A stretch of 55,311 nt of DNA, taken from contig JAKADO010000009.1 of assembly GCA_021820485.1 (NCBI GenBank), positions 1 through 55,311 on the forward strand. The letters are read 5' to 3'. Origin of the DNA: Bacillota bacterium (GTDB taxonomy: Bacteria; Bacillota; Sulfobacillia; Sulfobacillales; Sulfobacillaceae). Positions within the stretch are counted from its first letter, which is position 1. Every line of letters starts with the position of its first letter. Both the position numbers and the translations under genes were made by a program. The notes beneath the pieces were generated by a model that searched no databases, was not told where the DNA came from, and saw nothing but the letters and a program-made list of their open reading frames with translations. Shown piece by piece: positions 1 to 7,669 of the stretch.

Positions 1-17
1 ATTGACGCGGAAATGCC

Positions 18-50
18 AAAAACCCCGCAAAGCCTAATGCTTAGCGGGTT
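18..50 (-). terminator. Rho-independent terminator of the tRNA operon
   Basis: Read on the minus strand, this is a GC-rich imperfect hairpin (arms AACCCGC and GCGGGGTT with extra pairing of TAAGC and GCTTT) followed by a T run. It lies directly downstream of tRNA-Lys and would end the three-tRNA transcript. Confidence 0.75.
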
Positions 51-56
51 GAAAGG

Positions 57-132
<76 letters not shown>

Positions 133-146
133 ATGTCTGATGAAGT

Positions 147-223
147 TGGTAGCGGCGGGTGGACTCGAACCACCGACATCACGGGTATGAACCGTGTGCT
201 CTAACCAGCTGAGCTACGCCGCC
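147..223 (-). tRNA. tRNA-Met elongator (anticodon CAT)
   Basis: Minus-strand cloverleaf with acceptor GGCGGCG, anticodon stem CACGG/CCGTG, loop TTCATAC (anticodon CAT) and T stem GGTGG/CCACC. The body is 150-223 and CCA is encoded at 147-149. The acceptor closes with a normal first pair (a G-T wobble), unlike the initiator next to it. Its overall form resembles the Bacillus elongator tRNA-Met, so a lysidine-type tRNA-Ile2 is less likely. Confidence 0.9.
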
Positions 224-225
224 AT

Positions 226-302
<77 letters not shown>

Positions 303-330
303 ACGTCATTCCTCATCGGGAACACTAGAT

Positions 331-359
331 ATCATATCCGCCGCAAGAATGAGTGTCAA
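331..359 (-). promoter_or_regulatory. Sigma-A type promoter of the tRNA operon
   Basis: On the minus strand there is TTGACA (354-359), a 17-base spacer and TATGAT (331-336). This is a full -35 consensus and a five-of-six -10, placed about 30 bases before tRNA-fMet. It is the best promoter match seen in the window. Confidence 0.88.
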
Positions 360-452
360 GGACAAAAATTCTCCAGAAGGGAACTAAGAACCTGTCCTAT
401 GATACACTAAAAACACAGCGATAATACGCGTTTTTGCGGGGAGGTTGTCACG

Positions 453-683
453 ATGGAACGCAAAGCACGATTGGCAGGCGTCGAGGTGGCTGTCGACAAA
501 ACCGACCGAGGTTATCAATTTCGCATTGAAACCACTCCGGAACACGATGCAGCCCGCGAACAAGTCTTCGCATTGTTCGACCAGTTTCGGACCGAGGCAA
601 GGCGGGTTGGTGTCACTAGCCCGGAGATTGTGGCGCACTGGGTCCGCCGGCAAGTCAAGTTATGGGGCCGGCCGAGAAAATAG
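453..683 (+). CDS. Small hypothetical protein (76 aa)
   Basis: Short basic protein, not recognised. ATG at 453 follows a GGGGAGG ribosome site at about 438-444. The sequence has a mixed alpha/beta look, with an early EVAVDKTDRGYQFRIE stretch and a helical, Arg-rich C-terminus ending WGRPRK. It precedes a Spo0E-like gene and the flgN-flgK group, the place flgM holds in Bacillus, but no FlgM signature is visible. A longer overlapping frame at 445-735 has a weaker start and was not chosen. Function unknown. Confidence 0.55.
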   Translation: MERKARLAGVEVAVDKTDRGYQFRIETTPEHDAAREQVFALFDQFRTEARRVGVTSPEIVAHWVRRQVKLWGRPRK

Positions 684-771
684 TCGAAAATTCCTTTTCT
701 GGCAATTATTGTGCTACCGTCCAGAGGTGGGTTAAAATGGCCCTACTTCAATAGACGGGGGACAAGCATCC

Positions 772-975
772 ATGATTCCGATACGCACCCTAGCCGAATA
801 TCGTCGAAGCATCGATAAGATCAAGTCGCTCAAGCATCGCATGTGGATGCTGGCCGCCCAGAAGGGAAATTTAGACCCTGAAGTCATTCGGGTAAGTCAG
901 GAGATTGATGAGTACATTGTCTCCGTGCAACTGTACTGGAAACACCATCAAGCGGATGAAACCTTAATCGGATGA
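772..975 (+). CDS. Spo0E-like aspartyl-phosphate phosphatase family protein
   Basis: A 67-residue protein with the two-helix layout of the Spo0E family. A first helix (residues 8-30) leads to a turn and then to a second helix with the signature SQEID at about residues 43-47. In Bacillus, Spo0E dephosphorylates Spo0A~P, and the family motif is SQELD. The conservative L-to-I change keeps the acidic residue. Some family members act on other response regulators or have other roles. A GGGGGAC ribosome site precedes the ATG. Its place directly before flagellar genes suggests, but does not prove, a link between sporulation or phosphorelay state and motility. Confidence 0.72.
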   Translation: MIPIRTLAEYRRSIDKIKSLKHRMWMLAAQKGNLDPEVIRVSQEIDEYIVSVQLYWKHHQADETLIG

Positions 976-1011
976 CAGAAAGTGGATAAATCCGCGTTAT
1001 TCCTCTGCTGG

Positions 1012-1053
1012 GACGCACCACTCGCCGTAGAATAAAGGCTAAGGTGGTGCGTC
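1012..1053 (+). promoter_or_regulatory. Perfect inverted repeat over the ribosome site of the yaaR-flgN-flgK unit
   Basis: GACGCACCAC at 1012-1021 is exactly complementary to GTGGTGCGTC at 1044-1053, with a 22-base loop. The right arm contains the only purine-rich stretch before the ATG at 1056. In RNA it would form a hairpin two bases from the start codon. No T run follows, so it is not a usual terminator. It may be a translation-control hairpin or a protein-binding dyad. Confidence 0.6.
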
Positions 1054-1055
1054 TC

Positions 1056-1478
1056 ATGTCGATCAAACTCAACGCCGTTTCCCATCGCAGCCCAACAGAC
1101 CCGATTCGTGGCTCGACCATCGAAGCCCCGGCCGACGTGGTCAGTTCGCGCCTGGGGCGGCTCTCCCCCGTGGAAAGCTCGTTGTGGGAACGATTATCCG
1201 AAACAGAGTATGCGGTTTTGGAAAACCCGACTGATCCGCACATCACACATTATTTGGACACCGTTAAAGACTTGTTGAACCAAGCATTAAAACGCCATCA
1301 GGCCAAGTCGTCCACGTACTGGTCTCCTAAAGGTCGATTTCGGCAAATGGTCCATATTGTCCAAGTCAACCGGGCGCTGGACGACCTGCTGGAAGACATC
1401 CGGCACCGCCATCCGGCGACCCAGATGGCTCGGCGTTTGGATGCCATTCGCGGACTTTTGGTGGATTTGTGGATCTAG
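1056..1478 (+). CDS. YaaR/DUF327 family protein
   Basis: About 140 residues. The N-terminus is polar and low in structure. The C-terminal half is helical and ends with LDAIRGLLVDLWI, close to the conserved end of DUF327 (YaaR) proteins, which typically finish with an IDEIRGLLIDL-type motif. YaaR-type proteins are about this length and their biochemical role is not established. The ATG at 1056 was chosen. An upstream in-frame GTG at 1044 lies inside the inverted-repeat arm. It sits 9 bases before flgN and is probably cotranscribed with the hook-junction genes. Confidence 0.65.
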   Translation: MSIKLNAVSHRSPTDPIRGSTIEAPADVVSSRLGRLSPVESSLWERLSETEYAVLENPTDPHITHYLDTVKDLLNQALKRHQAKSSTYWSPKGRFRQMVHIVQVNRALDDLLEDIRHRHPATQMARRLDAIRGLLVDLWI

Positions 1479-1487
1479 GAGCGCACC

Positions 1488-1832
1488 ATGACGACAAATG
1501 CTCTATATGAGGCCATTCTGGCAGACCTGATAGAAGTGGAGCGCATTACAGAGGGCAAGATCCAGGCAGTCATCGGCCGCCGCGCTGACACCCTGGTTTC
1601 GTTGCTGCAGGAACAAATCGACCCCATGTATCGACTCAATACGCGGACGCTCGAAATGGGGGGCCTATCCGAGTCTGAGAAGGCGGAACTGAAGACTCAC
1701 ATCACACGGTGGGCCAGCCGCGAAGAACATTTGGCTGACCTCATTGAACAACATTTGGGTTACATTGCTTATTTACGGGAGCTTTTGGGAATCGGCCACC
1801 AGGAGCGCCCAGGTCTGAACTTGGGACTCTAA
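1488..1832 (+). CDS. flgN: FlgN, flagellar export chaperone for FlgK/FlgL
   Basis: All-helical 114-residue protein of FlgN size, placed immediately before flgK. FlgN binds the C-termini of the hook-filament junction proteins FlgK and FlgL and delivers them to the flagellar export gate. The sequence shows a long N-terminal helix (EAILADLIEVERITEGKIQ) followed by two further helices, the usual three-helix form. The start ATG follows GGAGCGCACC. Sequence identity in this family is low, so the call rests on size, fold and position. Neighbours flgK and flgL are its expected clients. Confidence 0.85.
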   Translation: MTTNALYEAILADLIEVERITEGKIQAVIGRRADTLVSLLQEQIDPMYRLNTRTLEMGGLSESEKAELKTHITRWASREEHLADLIEQHLGYIAYLRELLGIGHQERPGLNLGL

Positions 1833-1844
1833 GGAGGGACAAAA

Positions 1845-3347
1845 ATGGGTTTTGAAGTGCTAGGCATCGCTTCTCAGGCCTTGGCAGCCCAACAACTGGC
1901 TTTGGATGTCACGGGAAACAACATGGCCAACGCCACAACCCCGGGCTATCATGTAGAGTCCGTCAATCTCACCGAAAACGCCCCGGCACCCGACGCGGTG
2001 ATGCCCACCACGTTGATCGGAAACGGCGTCACTGCGACCGCTGTGACGCGTGCGACCAATGCCTTCCTATCTTCCAGCGTACGCAACGAAACCAGCGCGG
2101 TCGGATACGCCACCGCCCTAACCCAGGGCATCAGTCAGGTGCAAAACATTTTCCAAGAGCCGCAACAGGGTGGATTGGCGGAAATGATGAACCAGTTCAA
2201 CCAAAGCTGGCTGACGCTGTCGCAGAATCCGACCAGCCTCTCGGCCCGCCAGAGTGTGCTCCAAGACGGCCAAACCTTAGCCTCCACGTTAAATGGCATG
2301 TCCAGCTCCTTGCAGACCGAAGAGGCCAATGTAAACCAGAACATTACCAGCCAGGTGCAACAAATCAACCAGTTAGCGCAGCAAATCGCCCAACTGAACG
2401 GCCAGGTGGCCACTGTCAGCACATCAGGCCAACAGCCCAATGACCTGCTCGACCAACGAGGTCAACTACTGACCCAGCTGAGCCAACTCGTTCAAGTGCA
2501 TTATGCCAATGGTCCAGCCGGTTCCCTGGATGTCTACATTGGCTCCCACCCGTTGGTAACCGGGGAGCAAACCTTTCAAATGCAGGCCCAACCCGGTCCC
2601 TTCGGGAATCAGGTTCCGACCTGGACAGACACCCAAACGGCCGTACAAGCGCAATCCGGGTCGCTGGCAGGGAATATGGCTCTCCTGTATCAGTTGCCCC
2701 CGCACGGCGCAACGGGCGCAGCCTCGGCCGGGTATCTCACCAGCTATGGCCAAAGCCTCGACCTTATCGCAGGAAACCTGGCCAACATGGTCAACTACTA
2801 CCAGCAACAGGGGCTGAACCTATCGGGAACGGCCAGCACGTCAACCGGTGGGGTGACCCAGTTTTTTACGGGAACGACGGCGGGAACCATTGCGGTCAAT
2901 TCTTCCATGACGGCCGACCAAATTGCGGCGGCAACGCCCGCAGCCGGCACAGCCACCTCGGGTCCCGGGAACGGCTCCAACGCTCTTGACCTCTACAACG
3001 CACTGACGACGGGACCCATGTTTTATTCGACAGTCCCGACCAGTTCCTCGCCTCCAGCGGGGTTTGTTCCGCCAACGTCAACCTCATCCACCGCCCCTTC
3101 GCTAGCGAGCTATTACCAGTCCACCGTCGGCAAAGTGGGATTGGACGGACAAAATGCTACCAACCAACAGACCGATGCGCAAAACACCTTGACTTCACTG
3201 AACAACGACCTGCAGTCGGTGACGGGCGTAGACCTTAACCAGCAATCGGTCAACATGATTCAGGAACAGCAAAGCTATGAAGCGGCGGCCAAGCTGATTG
3301 CCGCGCAGCAGTCGATAACACAGAGCCTGCTGTCAGCAGTCAACTAA
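1845..3347 (+). CDS. flgK: FlgK, hook-filament junction protein 1 (HAP1)
   Basis: 500 residues, within the usual FlgK range. The N-terminus (GFEVLGIASQALAAQQLALD, then VTGNNMANATTPGYH) is the rod/hook-family ANxxTPGY motif. The C-terminus (VNMIQEQQSYEAAAKLIAAQ) is the partner coiled-coil segment. The middle is Gln/Ser/Thr-rich, as in exported axial proteins. FlgK is secreted by the flagellar export system and forms the first junction zone between hook and filament. AAGGAGGGAC precedes the ATG. It follows its chaperone flgN and precedes flgL. Confidence 0.95.
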   Translation: MGFEVLGIASQALAAQQLALDVTGNNMANATTPGYHVESVNLTENAPAPDAVMPTTLIGNGVTATAVTRATNAFLSSSVRNETSAVGYATALTQGISQVQNIFQEPQQGGLAEMMNQFNQSWLTLSQNPTSLSARQSVLQDGQTLASTLNGMSSSLQTEEANVNQNITSQVQQINQLAQQIAQLNGQVATVSTSGQQPNDLLDQRGQLLTQLSQLVQVHYANGPAGSLDVYIGSHPLVTGEQTFQMQAQPGPFGNQVPTWTDTQTAVQAQSGSLAGNMALLYQLPPHGATGAASAGYLTSYGQSLDLIAGNLANMVNYYQQQGLNLSGTASTSTGGVTQFFTGTTAGTIAVNSSMTADQIAAATPAAGTATSGPGNGSNALDLYNALTTGPMFYSTVPTSSSPPAGFVPPTSTSSTAPSLASYYQSTVGKVGLDGQNATNQQTDAQNTLTSLNNDLQSVTGVDLNQQSVNMIQEQQSYEAAAKLIAAQQSITQSLLSAVN

Positions 3348-3372
3348 CGCGGAAGACAAGGAGGTCTCCCTA

Positions 3373-4302
3373 GTGCAAATCACTCCGATGATTCTGTCCA
3401 ACACCCTATTGCAGAACATCCAGAACCAGGAAAGCCAAATAAGCCAGTTGCAGCAGGAAGTATCCACTGGCCAAACCTTTCAGGTGCCGTCGGATAATCC
3501 GATCGCAGCCGAAAACGCCTTGGGGCTCAACAACGCGTTGTCGCAGATACAAACCTACACGAGCTCGGCGCAATCTGCGCAAGGATGGCTCAATCAATCG
3601 AGCGGCGTGCTCAGCAATATGATTTCCCTCTGGGACCAAGCCATCCAAATCGCAACCCAAGCGGCAAACAGCACCAATAACGCCAGCGACTTGAGCGCCA
3701 TGGCGCAGACGGTAAGCGGCATCCAAAAGAACTTTGGTCAATTGCTCAATACCCAATACGAAGGCCAGTATCTGTTTTCGGGCTACCAAAACGGCACGGC
3801 CCCCATTACCGTGGCCAGTGGGACGGCGCTTGTGGCGTCCGGCACAACCCCAAATACGGTCATGTCGTCAACGGCAGGCAATGCCCTAAAGTTTGAAATC
3901 AACAGCGGCGCCACTGTGACTGTCAACCTCACGGGTTGGGAATCGGTCGGCCAAACCGGCAACTATTTCGTTAATGCGTACAACGATCTGGGCAACTTAG
4001 TGACGGCGTTGACCACAGGATCTCCCGCGCTCCAGACTGTGGCTCAGAACCTGCAAAATGACTTGAGCAACCTCACAAGCGCGCAGTCTTTGGTTGGCGG
4101 CCGCCTGGCGCGAGTGCAAAACACCTTGACCCAGCTCGGCAACGCATCGACCGACATTAGCCAAAGTTTGTCCAATGTCGCCAGCGCCAACATGGCGCAG
4201 GTGACCACTCAGTTGGCGCAGGAGGAAGATTCCTATCAGGCGGCGCTGCAAAGCGGCTCGAAGATTCTCTCGCTGTCGCTGTTGAACTTCATCAATCCTT
4301 AG
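3373..4302 (+). CDS. flgL: FlgL, hook-filament junction protein 3 (HAP3)
   Basis: 309 residues with a flagellin-like N-terminus (residues 1-140), including the VPSDNPIAAENALGLNNAL stretch, and a C-terminal helix that pairs with it. FlgL forms the second junction zone on which filament subunits add. The start is GTG at 3373, preceded by AAGGAGG at 3358-3364. It lies 25 bases after flgK. No flagellin gene is in the window. This protein is much shorter in its middle domain than a filament protein and sits in the classic flgK-flgL order. Confidence 0.93.
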   Translation: MQITPMILSNTLLQNIQNQESQISQLQQEVSTGQTFQVPSDNPIAAENALGLNNALSQIQTYTSSAQSAQGWLNQSSGVLSNMISLWDQAIQIATQAANSTNNASDLSAMAQTVSGIQKNFGQLLNTQYEGQYLFSGYQNGTAPITVASGTALVASGTTPNTVMSSTAGNALKFEINSGATVTVNLTGWESVGQTGNYFVNAYNDLGNLVTALTTGSPALQTVAQNLQNDLSNLTSAQSLVGGRLARVQNTLTQLGNASTDISQSLSNVASANMAQVTTQLAQEEDSYQAALQSGSKILSLSLLNFINP

Positions 4303-4339
4303 ACCGCCACTCCAAGAAATTCGTTAAAGAAGGGACACC

Positions 4340-4798
4340 ATGCCAACCATTGAGACGCGGTTTCACGGCACCATCACCATCGACGAGCAAGACATCCTGA
4401 CCGTTGACTATGAAATCCTGGGATTCCCTCAGGAGCGCCGTTTTGTGCTGCTGCCGCACCAGCCGGACAGCCCCTTTCTGTACCTGCAGTCTGTGACCAC
4501 CCCGGCCTTGGCCTTCGTGTGCATCGATCCTCTGTTGCGATTTCCCGAATATCAGTTGCCGGTGGAGGAACTGCCTAAAGCGTTGGGGGAACCTGTCGAT
4601 TGGGCCATCTTGTGTTTATGCACCATTGGGAATGGCCATAATCCCAGTATGAACCTCAAGAGCCCGCTCATCTTCAATCGCGGGACCCGGCATGGGGGCC
4701 AATTTGTGCTATCCTTGCCATATCCGCTTCAATATCCCTTGTTCCCCCCTCAGGGAACTCCGTCGGAGGCGCCGAGTCATGCTGGTACTCACCCGTAA
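4340..4798 (+). CDS. fliW: FliW, flagellar assembly factor / CsrA antagonist
   Basis: 152 residues. The beginning [25 protein letters not shown] matches the FliW start, in which the protein is a small beta barrel. Known FliW binds flagellin and CsrA alternately, so that CsrA is released to repress flagellin translation when flagellin accumulates. The ATG follows AAGAAGGGACACC. The last 20 bases overlap the first codons of csrA, implying translational coupling between antagonist and target. The C-terminal tail ([17 protein letters not shown]) is Pro-rich and probably unstructured. Confidence 0.93.
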   Translation: MPTIETRFHGTITIDEQDILTVDYEILGFPQERRFVLLPHQPDSPFLYLQSVTTPALAFVCIDPLLRFPEYQLPVEELPKALGEPVDWAILCLCTIGNGHNPSMNLKSPLIFNRGTRHGGQFVLSLPYPLQYPLFPPQGTPSEAPSHAGTHP

Positions 4799-5042
4799 AA
4801 TCAACGAAGCCCTCCTATTGGAGGAGGGCACCATCCGCGTTGTCGTGCTGTCAGTCCAGGGGGACCAAGTCAAATTGGGCATTGACGCACCCAAACATGT
4901 CAGCATCCTGCGGGAAGAAATAGCCCTGGCGCAGTCGCAAAACCGGGAGGCGGCCCAGTCCATCTCACCCGATGATTTAGCGCACCTTACGGAGTCGGAG
5001 AAGACGCCCCCACCTCGTCGCCGGACACCAGAATCTCAGTGA
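4779..5042 (+). CDS. csrA: CsrA, post-transcriptional regulator
   Basis: The first 55 or so residues follow CsrA closely: MLVLTRK, then [14 protein letters not shown] and an LREEI RNA-binding segment carrying the conserved Arg. CsrA binds GGA motifs in mRNA leaders and, with FliW, controls flagellin synthesis in Firmicutes. At 87 residues it is longer than the usual 61-75. The extra part is a charged, Pro/Arg-rich tail ([15 protein letters not shown]). The ATG at 4779 was chosen because it begins the conserved core. The 3' end overlaps fliN on the other strand by 56 bases. Confidence 0.95.
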   Translation: MLVLTRKINEALLLEEGTIRVVVLSVQGDQVKLGIDAPKHVSILREEIALAQSQNREAAQSISPDDLAHLTESEKTPPPRRRTPESQ

Positions 5043-5415
5043 TTTTCACCCCAAAATTGTCCCCAATGATGACAACATCGCCGCGCGCCACCAAGCGACC
5101 GTTGAGAAACAAATCAACGGGTTCTCCATAGGCGCGCTCCAGCTCAATCACGGATCCTGGGCCCACCTCCAGCACTTCTTTGACCGTCAGCTCGGTGGTG
5201 CCCAGAATCGCTTCAATGGACATGGGCACATCCCACACAAACTCCACCGATTCGGTACCCGCGGGACGGGGAGCGGACTCTTCGAGTTCCACAAAGTCCA
5301 CTTTCTTCACATCCACCATCAGCCCCGCATCCGGTTCCCCCTCCGCGACCGAATCCGAAGCGTCCACCAATGCTTGGATTTCTTCAGCGGTCAATCGTGC
5401 TGCTTTTTTCGCCAT
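4987..5415 (-). CDS. fliN: FliN, flagellar motor switch protein with N-terminal CheY-binding-type motif
   Basis: 142 residues. The C-terminal 80 are the SpoA/FliN domain ([20 protein letters not shown], then [19 protein letters not shown]). The N-terminus (residues 7-18, [12 protein letters not shown]) resembles the LSQ-EID-ALL CheY-binding peptide normally at the start of FliM and of FliY. The middle lacks the CheC-like phosphatase domain of full FliY. FliN forms the bottom of the C-ring and helps dock the FliH/FliI export complex. It is one base downstream of fliM. Its 3' end overlaps csrA antiparallel. Confidence 0.93.
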   Translation of the reverse strand: MAKKAARLTAEEIQALVDASDSVAEGEPDAGLMVDVKKVDFVELEESAPRPAGTESVEFVWDVPMSIEAILGTTELTVKEVLEVGPGSVIELERAYGEPVDLFLNGRLVARGDVVIIGDNFGVKITEILVSGDEVGASSPTP

Positions 5416-5416
5416 G

Positions 5417-6319
5417 TCATTCGTCCTCCACTCGTGAAATCACCCGCACGGCAAGCCGTCCACGCTGGCGCCCCGGCAAGACCAAAAACTTCTCCCGATT
5501 CGAGAGCCTTAAGGTCAAGGGCTGATCATACCGGCTCTTCAAGACCACGGCGTCACCCACCTTGAGCTGATCGAATTCCCCCAACGTGATGTCGGTTTTT
5601 CCCAACAGCACCGCCCCGCGTACCGGGACCGCCTCGACGTGCCGTTTCATTTCATGCGGTTTCAGCTCCACATTTTCCAATGAGCCATCGCGCATCAATT
5701 GAAACTTCACCGCCGCCTCTGCCAACGGAGCGATGTTGGCGTAGGGCCAGACAATCATCATCTGCCCCCGATTGCCGTCTAGGGTCATCTGCTGCCGGGA
5801 CACCAGAACCAAATCCCCCTCACCAGCAATCTGGGCGAACGCGGGGTTGTGCTCCATACTGGTCAATTTGGCCCGCATGGGCATGACGGGATGCCAAATG
5901 TCCCCATAGAACCCGAGAATGCGATCAAAAATGCGCCGTACGATGCTTTGCTCAATTTCGGAGAGGCGTCGGCCTGCCGCGACGCTGAGACCTGGGCCAC
6001 CCAGCGCCCGATCAATCATCGACAAGGAAATGGATGGCGTGCATTCCATCAAGGCCGTTCCGGGCAGCGGATCGGTGTTGAAAACCCCCAGCACGGCAGG
6101 CACCTTAATGGATTGAATCATATCCTCATACGAAATTTGGCTCACCGCCATTTGTTGCAACTGGACCGGTGTCCGCAAATAGGTTGAAAGAAAGTTGGCT
6201 GCGCTGCGCCAAAACGTGGTCACGATATGGGTGACCGCATCCAACTGCGCGCGGCTTAGCTGATGCGGCCGCTGAAAGTCATAGGGGCGAATCCCTTCGT
6301 GGTCTCGGACGAGGCCCAT
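5417..6319 (-). CDS. fliM: FliM, flagellar motor switch protein, short N-terminus
   Basis: 300 residues. The YDFQRP element, which in typical FliM lies about 40 residues in, is here at residues 13-18. The middle CheC-like domain is present (SISLSMIDRALGG, a GG motif for FliG contact). The C-terminus is FliN-like, with the DQLKVGDAVVLKSRYDQPLTLRL region. What is missing is the N-terminal LSQxEIDALL peptide that binds CheY~P in standard FliM. Upstream there are only 55 bases before fliL, so no longer start is hidden. FliM links FliG and FliN in the C-ring. Confidence 0.93.
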   Translation of the reverse strand: MGLVRDHEGIRPYDFQRPHQLSRAQLDAVTHIVTTFWRSAANFLSTYLRTPVQLQQMAVSQISYEDMIQSIKVPAVLGVFNTDPLPGTALMECTPSISLSMIDRALGGPGLSVAAGRRLSEIEQSIVRRIFDRILGFYGDIWHPVMPMRAKLTSMEHNPAFAQIAGEGDLVLVSRQQMTLDGNRGQMMIVWPYANIAPLAEAAVKFQLMRDGSLENVELKPHEMKRHVEAVPVRGAVLLGKTDITLGEFDQLKVGDAVVLKSRYDQPLTLRLSNREKFLVLPGRQRGRLAVRVISRVEDE

Positions 6320-6374
6320 GCGCTCCCCCCTCTCTCTCGTAATCGATCTCCAGACAGTGAGACAAGACGCAAGG

Positions 6375-6851
6375 CTACTGCGTCAAAAGGTTGGAGAAAT
6401 AGATGTCGGACACGGAATCGGGTCCGAAAATGGACTGCAGGATAGCCGACACCTGGTCCTTAAACACTGTCATCCCACCCGAACTGACCAGTTCCGAATA
6501 GGGGGTCGAACGAGCCAACGCAATCAACTGATTGCGAATTTTCGCGTCCAGCTCCGCGGAACCGGTCCCCGAGCCTCCGCTGGCTGCCGTGGCCGATCCG
6601 CCTGCCGCGGTCAGTGCCGCCGGCATCACCTCGAACTCCAAGTCGAAACTGACGTAATGGCTGTTGCCCGCCAGATTGCTTTGAATGCTGGTCTCCGTAA
6701 TGGCCACAGCAGTCTTGGAGCTGAACGGCACCGCCTCAATGACGGGGGGTGGGGTATGGCTCAGCATGGAAGGCTCTAAAAAGACAATCCCGGCCGCCCC
6801 CGCGCCGAGTCCAACGATGAAAATAATCACGAAGAGCAGAATCTTCTTCAA
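6375..6851 (-). CDS. fliL: FliL, stator-associated flagellar membrane protein
   Basis: 158 residues with one N-terminal membrane helix (about residues 3-25, [20 protein letters not shown]). An extracytoplasmic domain follows, with the FliL pattern of [11 protein letters not shown] and a closing helix ([14 protein letters not shown]). An Ala/Gly/Ser-rich insertion ([19 protein letters not shown]) sits in the middle. FliL rings surround the MotAB stator and support torque. It opens the fliL-fliM-fliN unit, divergent from the lytic transglycosylase gene. Confidence 0.85.
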   Translation of the reverse strand: MKKILLFVIIFIVGLGAGAAGIVFLEPSMLSHTPPPVIEAVPFSSKTAVAITETSIQSNLAGNSHYVSFDLEFEVMPAALTAAGGSATAASGGSGTGSAELDAKIRNQLIALARSTPYSELVSSGGMTVFKDQVSAILQSIFGPDSVSDIYFSNLLTQ

Positions 6852-6995
6852 TGGGGTCCCCTCTTTGCATGGCTAGCTCTCATGGTGTCGTTCCATTGCC
6901 AGTCGCCTCTATACGTTCCGAGACAACCGCCCTCTATTCCACAATTCGCCATAATTCGGGGAAATTCCTTCGCCGTGGAGCATATTTCGCAGCGC

Positions 6996-7022
6996 TAAAC
7001 TGGGCAAAATTCCCGCTAAAAC
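6996..7022 (+). promoter_or_regulatory. Possible sigma-D (FliA) type promoter before the transglycosylase gene
   Basis: TAAA at 6996-6999, a 15-base spacer and GCTAAAAC at 7015-7022 resemble the flagellar sigma pattern TAAA-N15-GCCGATAA, with a full -35 but only half of the -10 matched. The 220-base gap between fliL and the transglycosylase also has clustered AATTC elements at 6944-6967. Confidence 0.25.
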
Positions 7023-7072
7023 CTTCGACGTTGGGGGACAGCTTCGGTACACTAAACCCGGAGGGAAGCGCC

Positions 7073-7669
7073 ATGGATACCTATTTGTTGTGGGCATTGA
7101 ATACGCTGTTTCAAGAATTGCTGGATCCGTTGGCCCAGAACGCGTCTTCCAACTCCAACACCCTGTTTCAGTCGCTGTTGGCGCCACTGAGCGCGCCCTC
7201 AGCCAATGGAGCCGCGGCCACCAGCCAGCCTGTTCCGGAAGCCGGCGCATCCGCCAGCGTGCAAAGCGCCATTCAGTCCGCAGCTGCTTCAACTGGCCTT
7301 TCTCCCGCGTTGTTAAAAGCGGTGGCCAGCGTCGAATCGGGATTGAATCCCAGCGCAGTCAGTTCGGCCGGCGCCATTGGTTTAATGCAACTCATGCCTG
7401 GAACCGCGGCAGAACTGGGCGTCAACCCTGAAAACGCCGCCCAAAATGCTTTAGGCGGCGCAGAATATTTGAAGAGCCTGCTCAATCACTTCGGACAGAA
7501 CCTCTCGCTCGCCTTGGCCGCATACAATGCCGGTCCAGGGGCTGTCGAACAATATGGCGGCATCCCGCCCTACGCCCAGACGGAAAACTACGTCAAGTCT
7601 GTTCTTCAGGCATATCAGGCCCAGAGCGGCCCCCCTGCTACACCTGCAAGTTCGTCGTGGACTGGATGA
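7073..7669 (+). CDS. Lytic transglycosylase, SLT (goose-lysozyme-like) domain
   Basis: 198 residues. After a low-complexity Ala/Ser-rich linker, the domain from about residue 65 shows the SLT motifs: [14 protein letters not shown] with the catalytic Glu in VESGLN, then [13 protein letters not shown], then [12 protein letters not shown]. These enzymes cleave peptidoglycan between MurNAc and GlcNAc. Those in flagellar loci open the wall for rod passage. No clear signal peptide is seen, so flagellar-type export or direct translocation is possible. ATG at 7073 follows GGAGGG at 7060-7065. An upstream extension to 6851 was rejected. The 3' end overlaps flhP antiparallel by 32 bases. Confidence 0.9.
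   Translation: MDTYLLWALNTLFQELLDPLAQNASSNSNTLFQSLLAPLSAPSANGAAATSQPVPEAGASASVQSAIQSAAASTGLSPALLKAVASVESGLNPSAVSSAGAIGLMQLMPGTAAELGVNPENAAQNALGGAEYLKSLLNHFGQNLSLALAAYNAGPGAVEQYGGIPPYAQTENYVKSVLQAYQAQSGPPATPASSSWTG

Noticed and set aside
4692-4778. Extended csrA start
   Set aside because: MLVLTRK at 4779 is the conserved CsrA beginning. Upstream is fliW coding sequence in another frame.
5849-6187. Plus-strand open frames opposite fliM
   Set aside because: They are antisense shadows of a clear fliM. No ribosome site or motif was seen.
6851-7072. Extended N-terminus of the transglycosylase (ORF from 6851)
   Set aside because: It overlaps the divergent control region. GGAGGG with a well spaced ATG at 7073 gives the better start.
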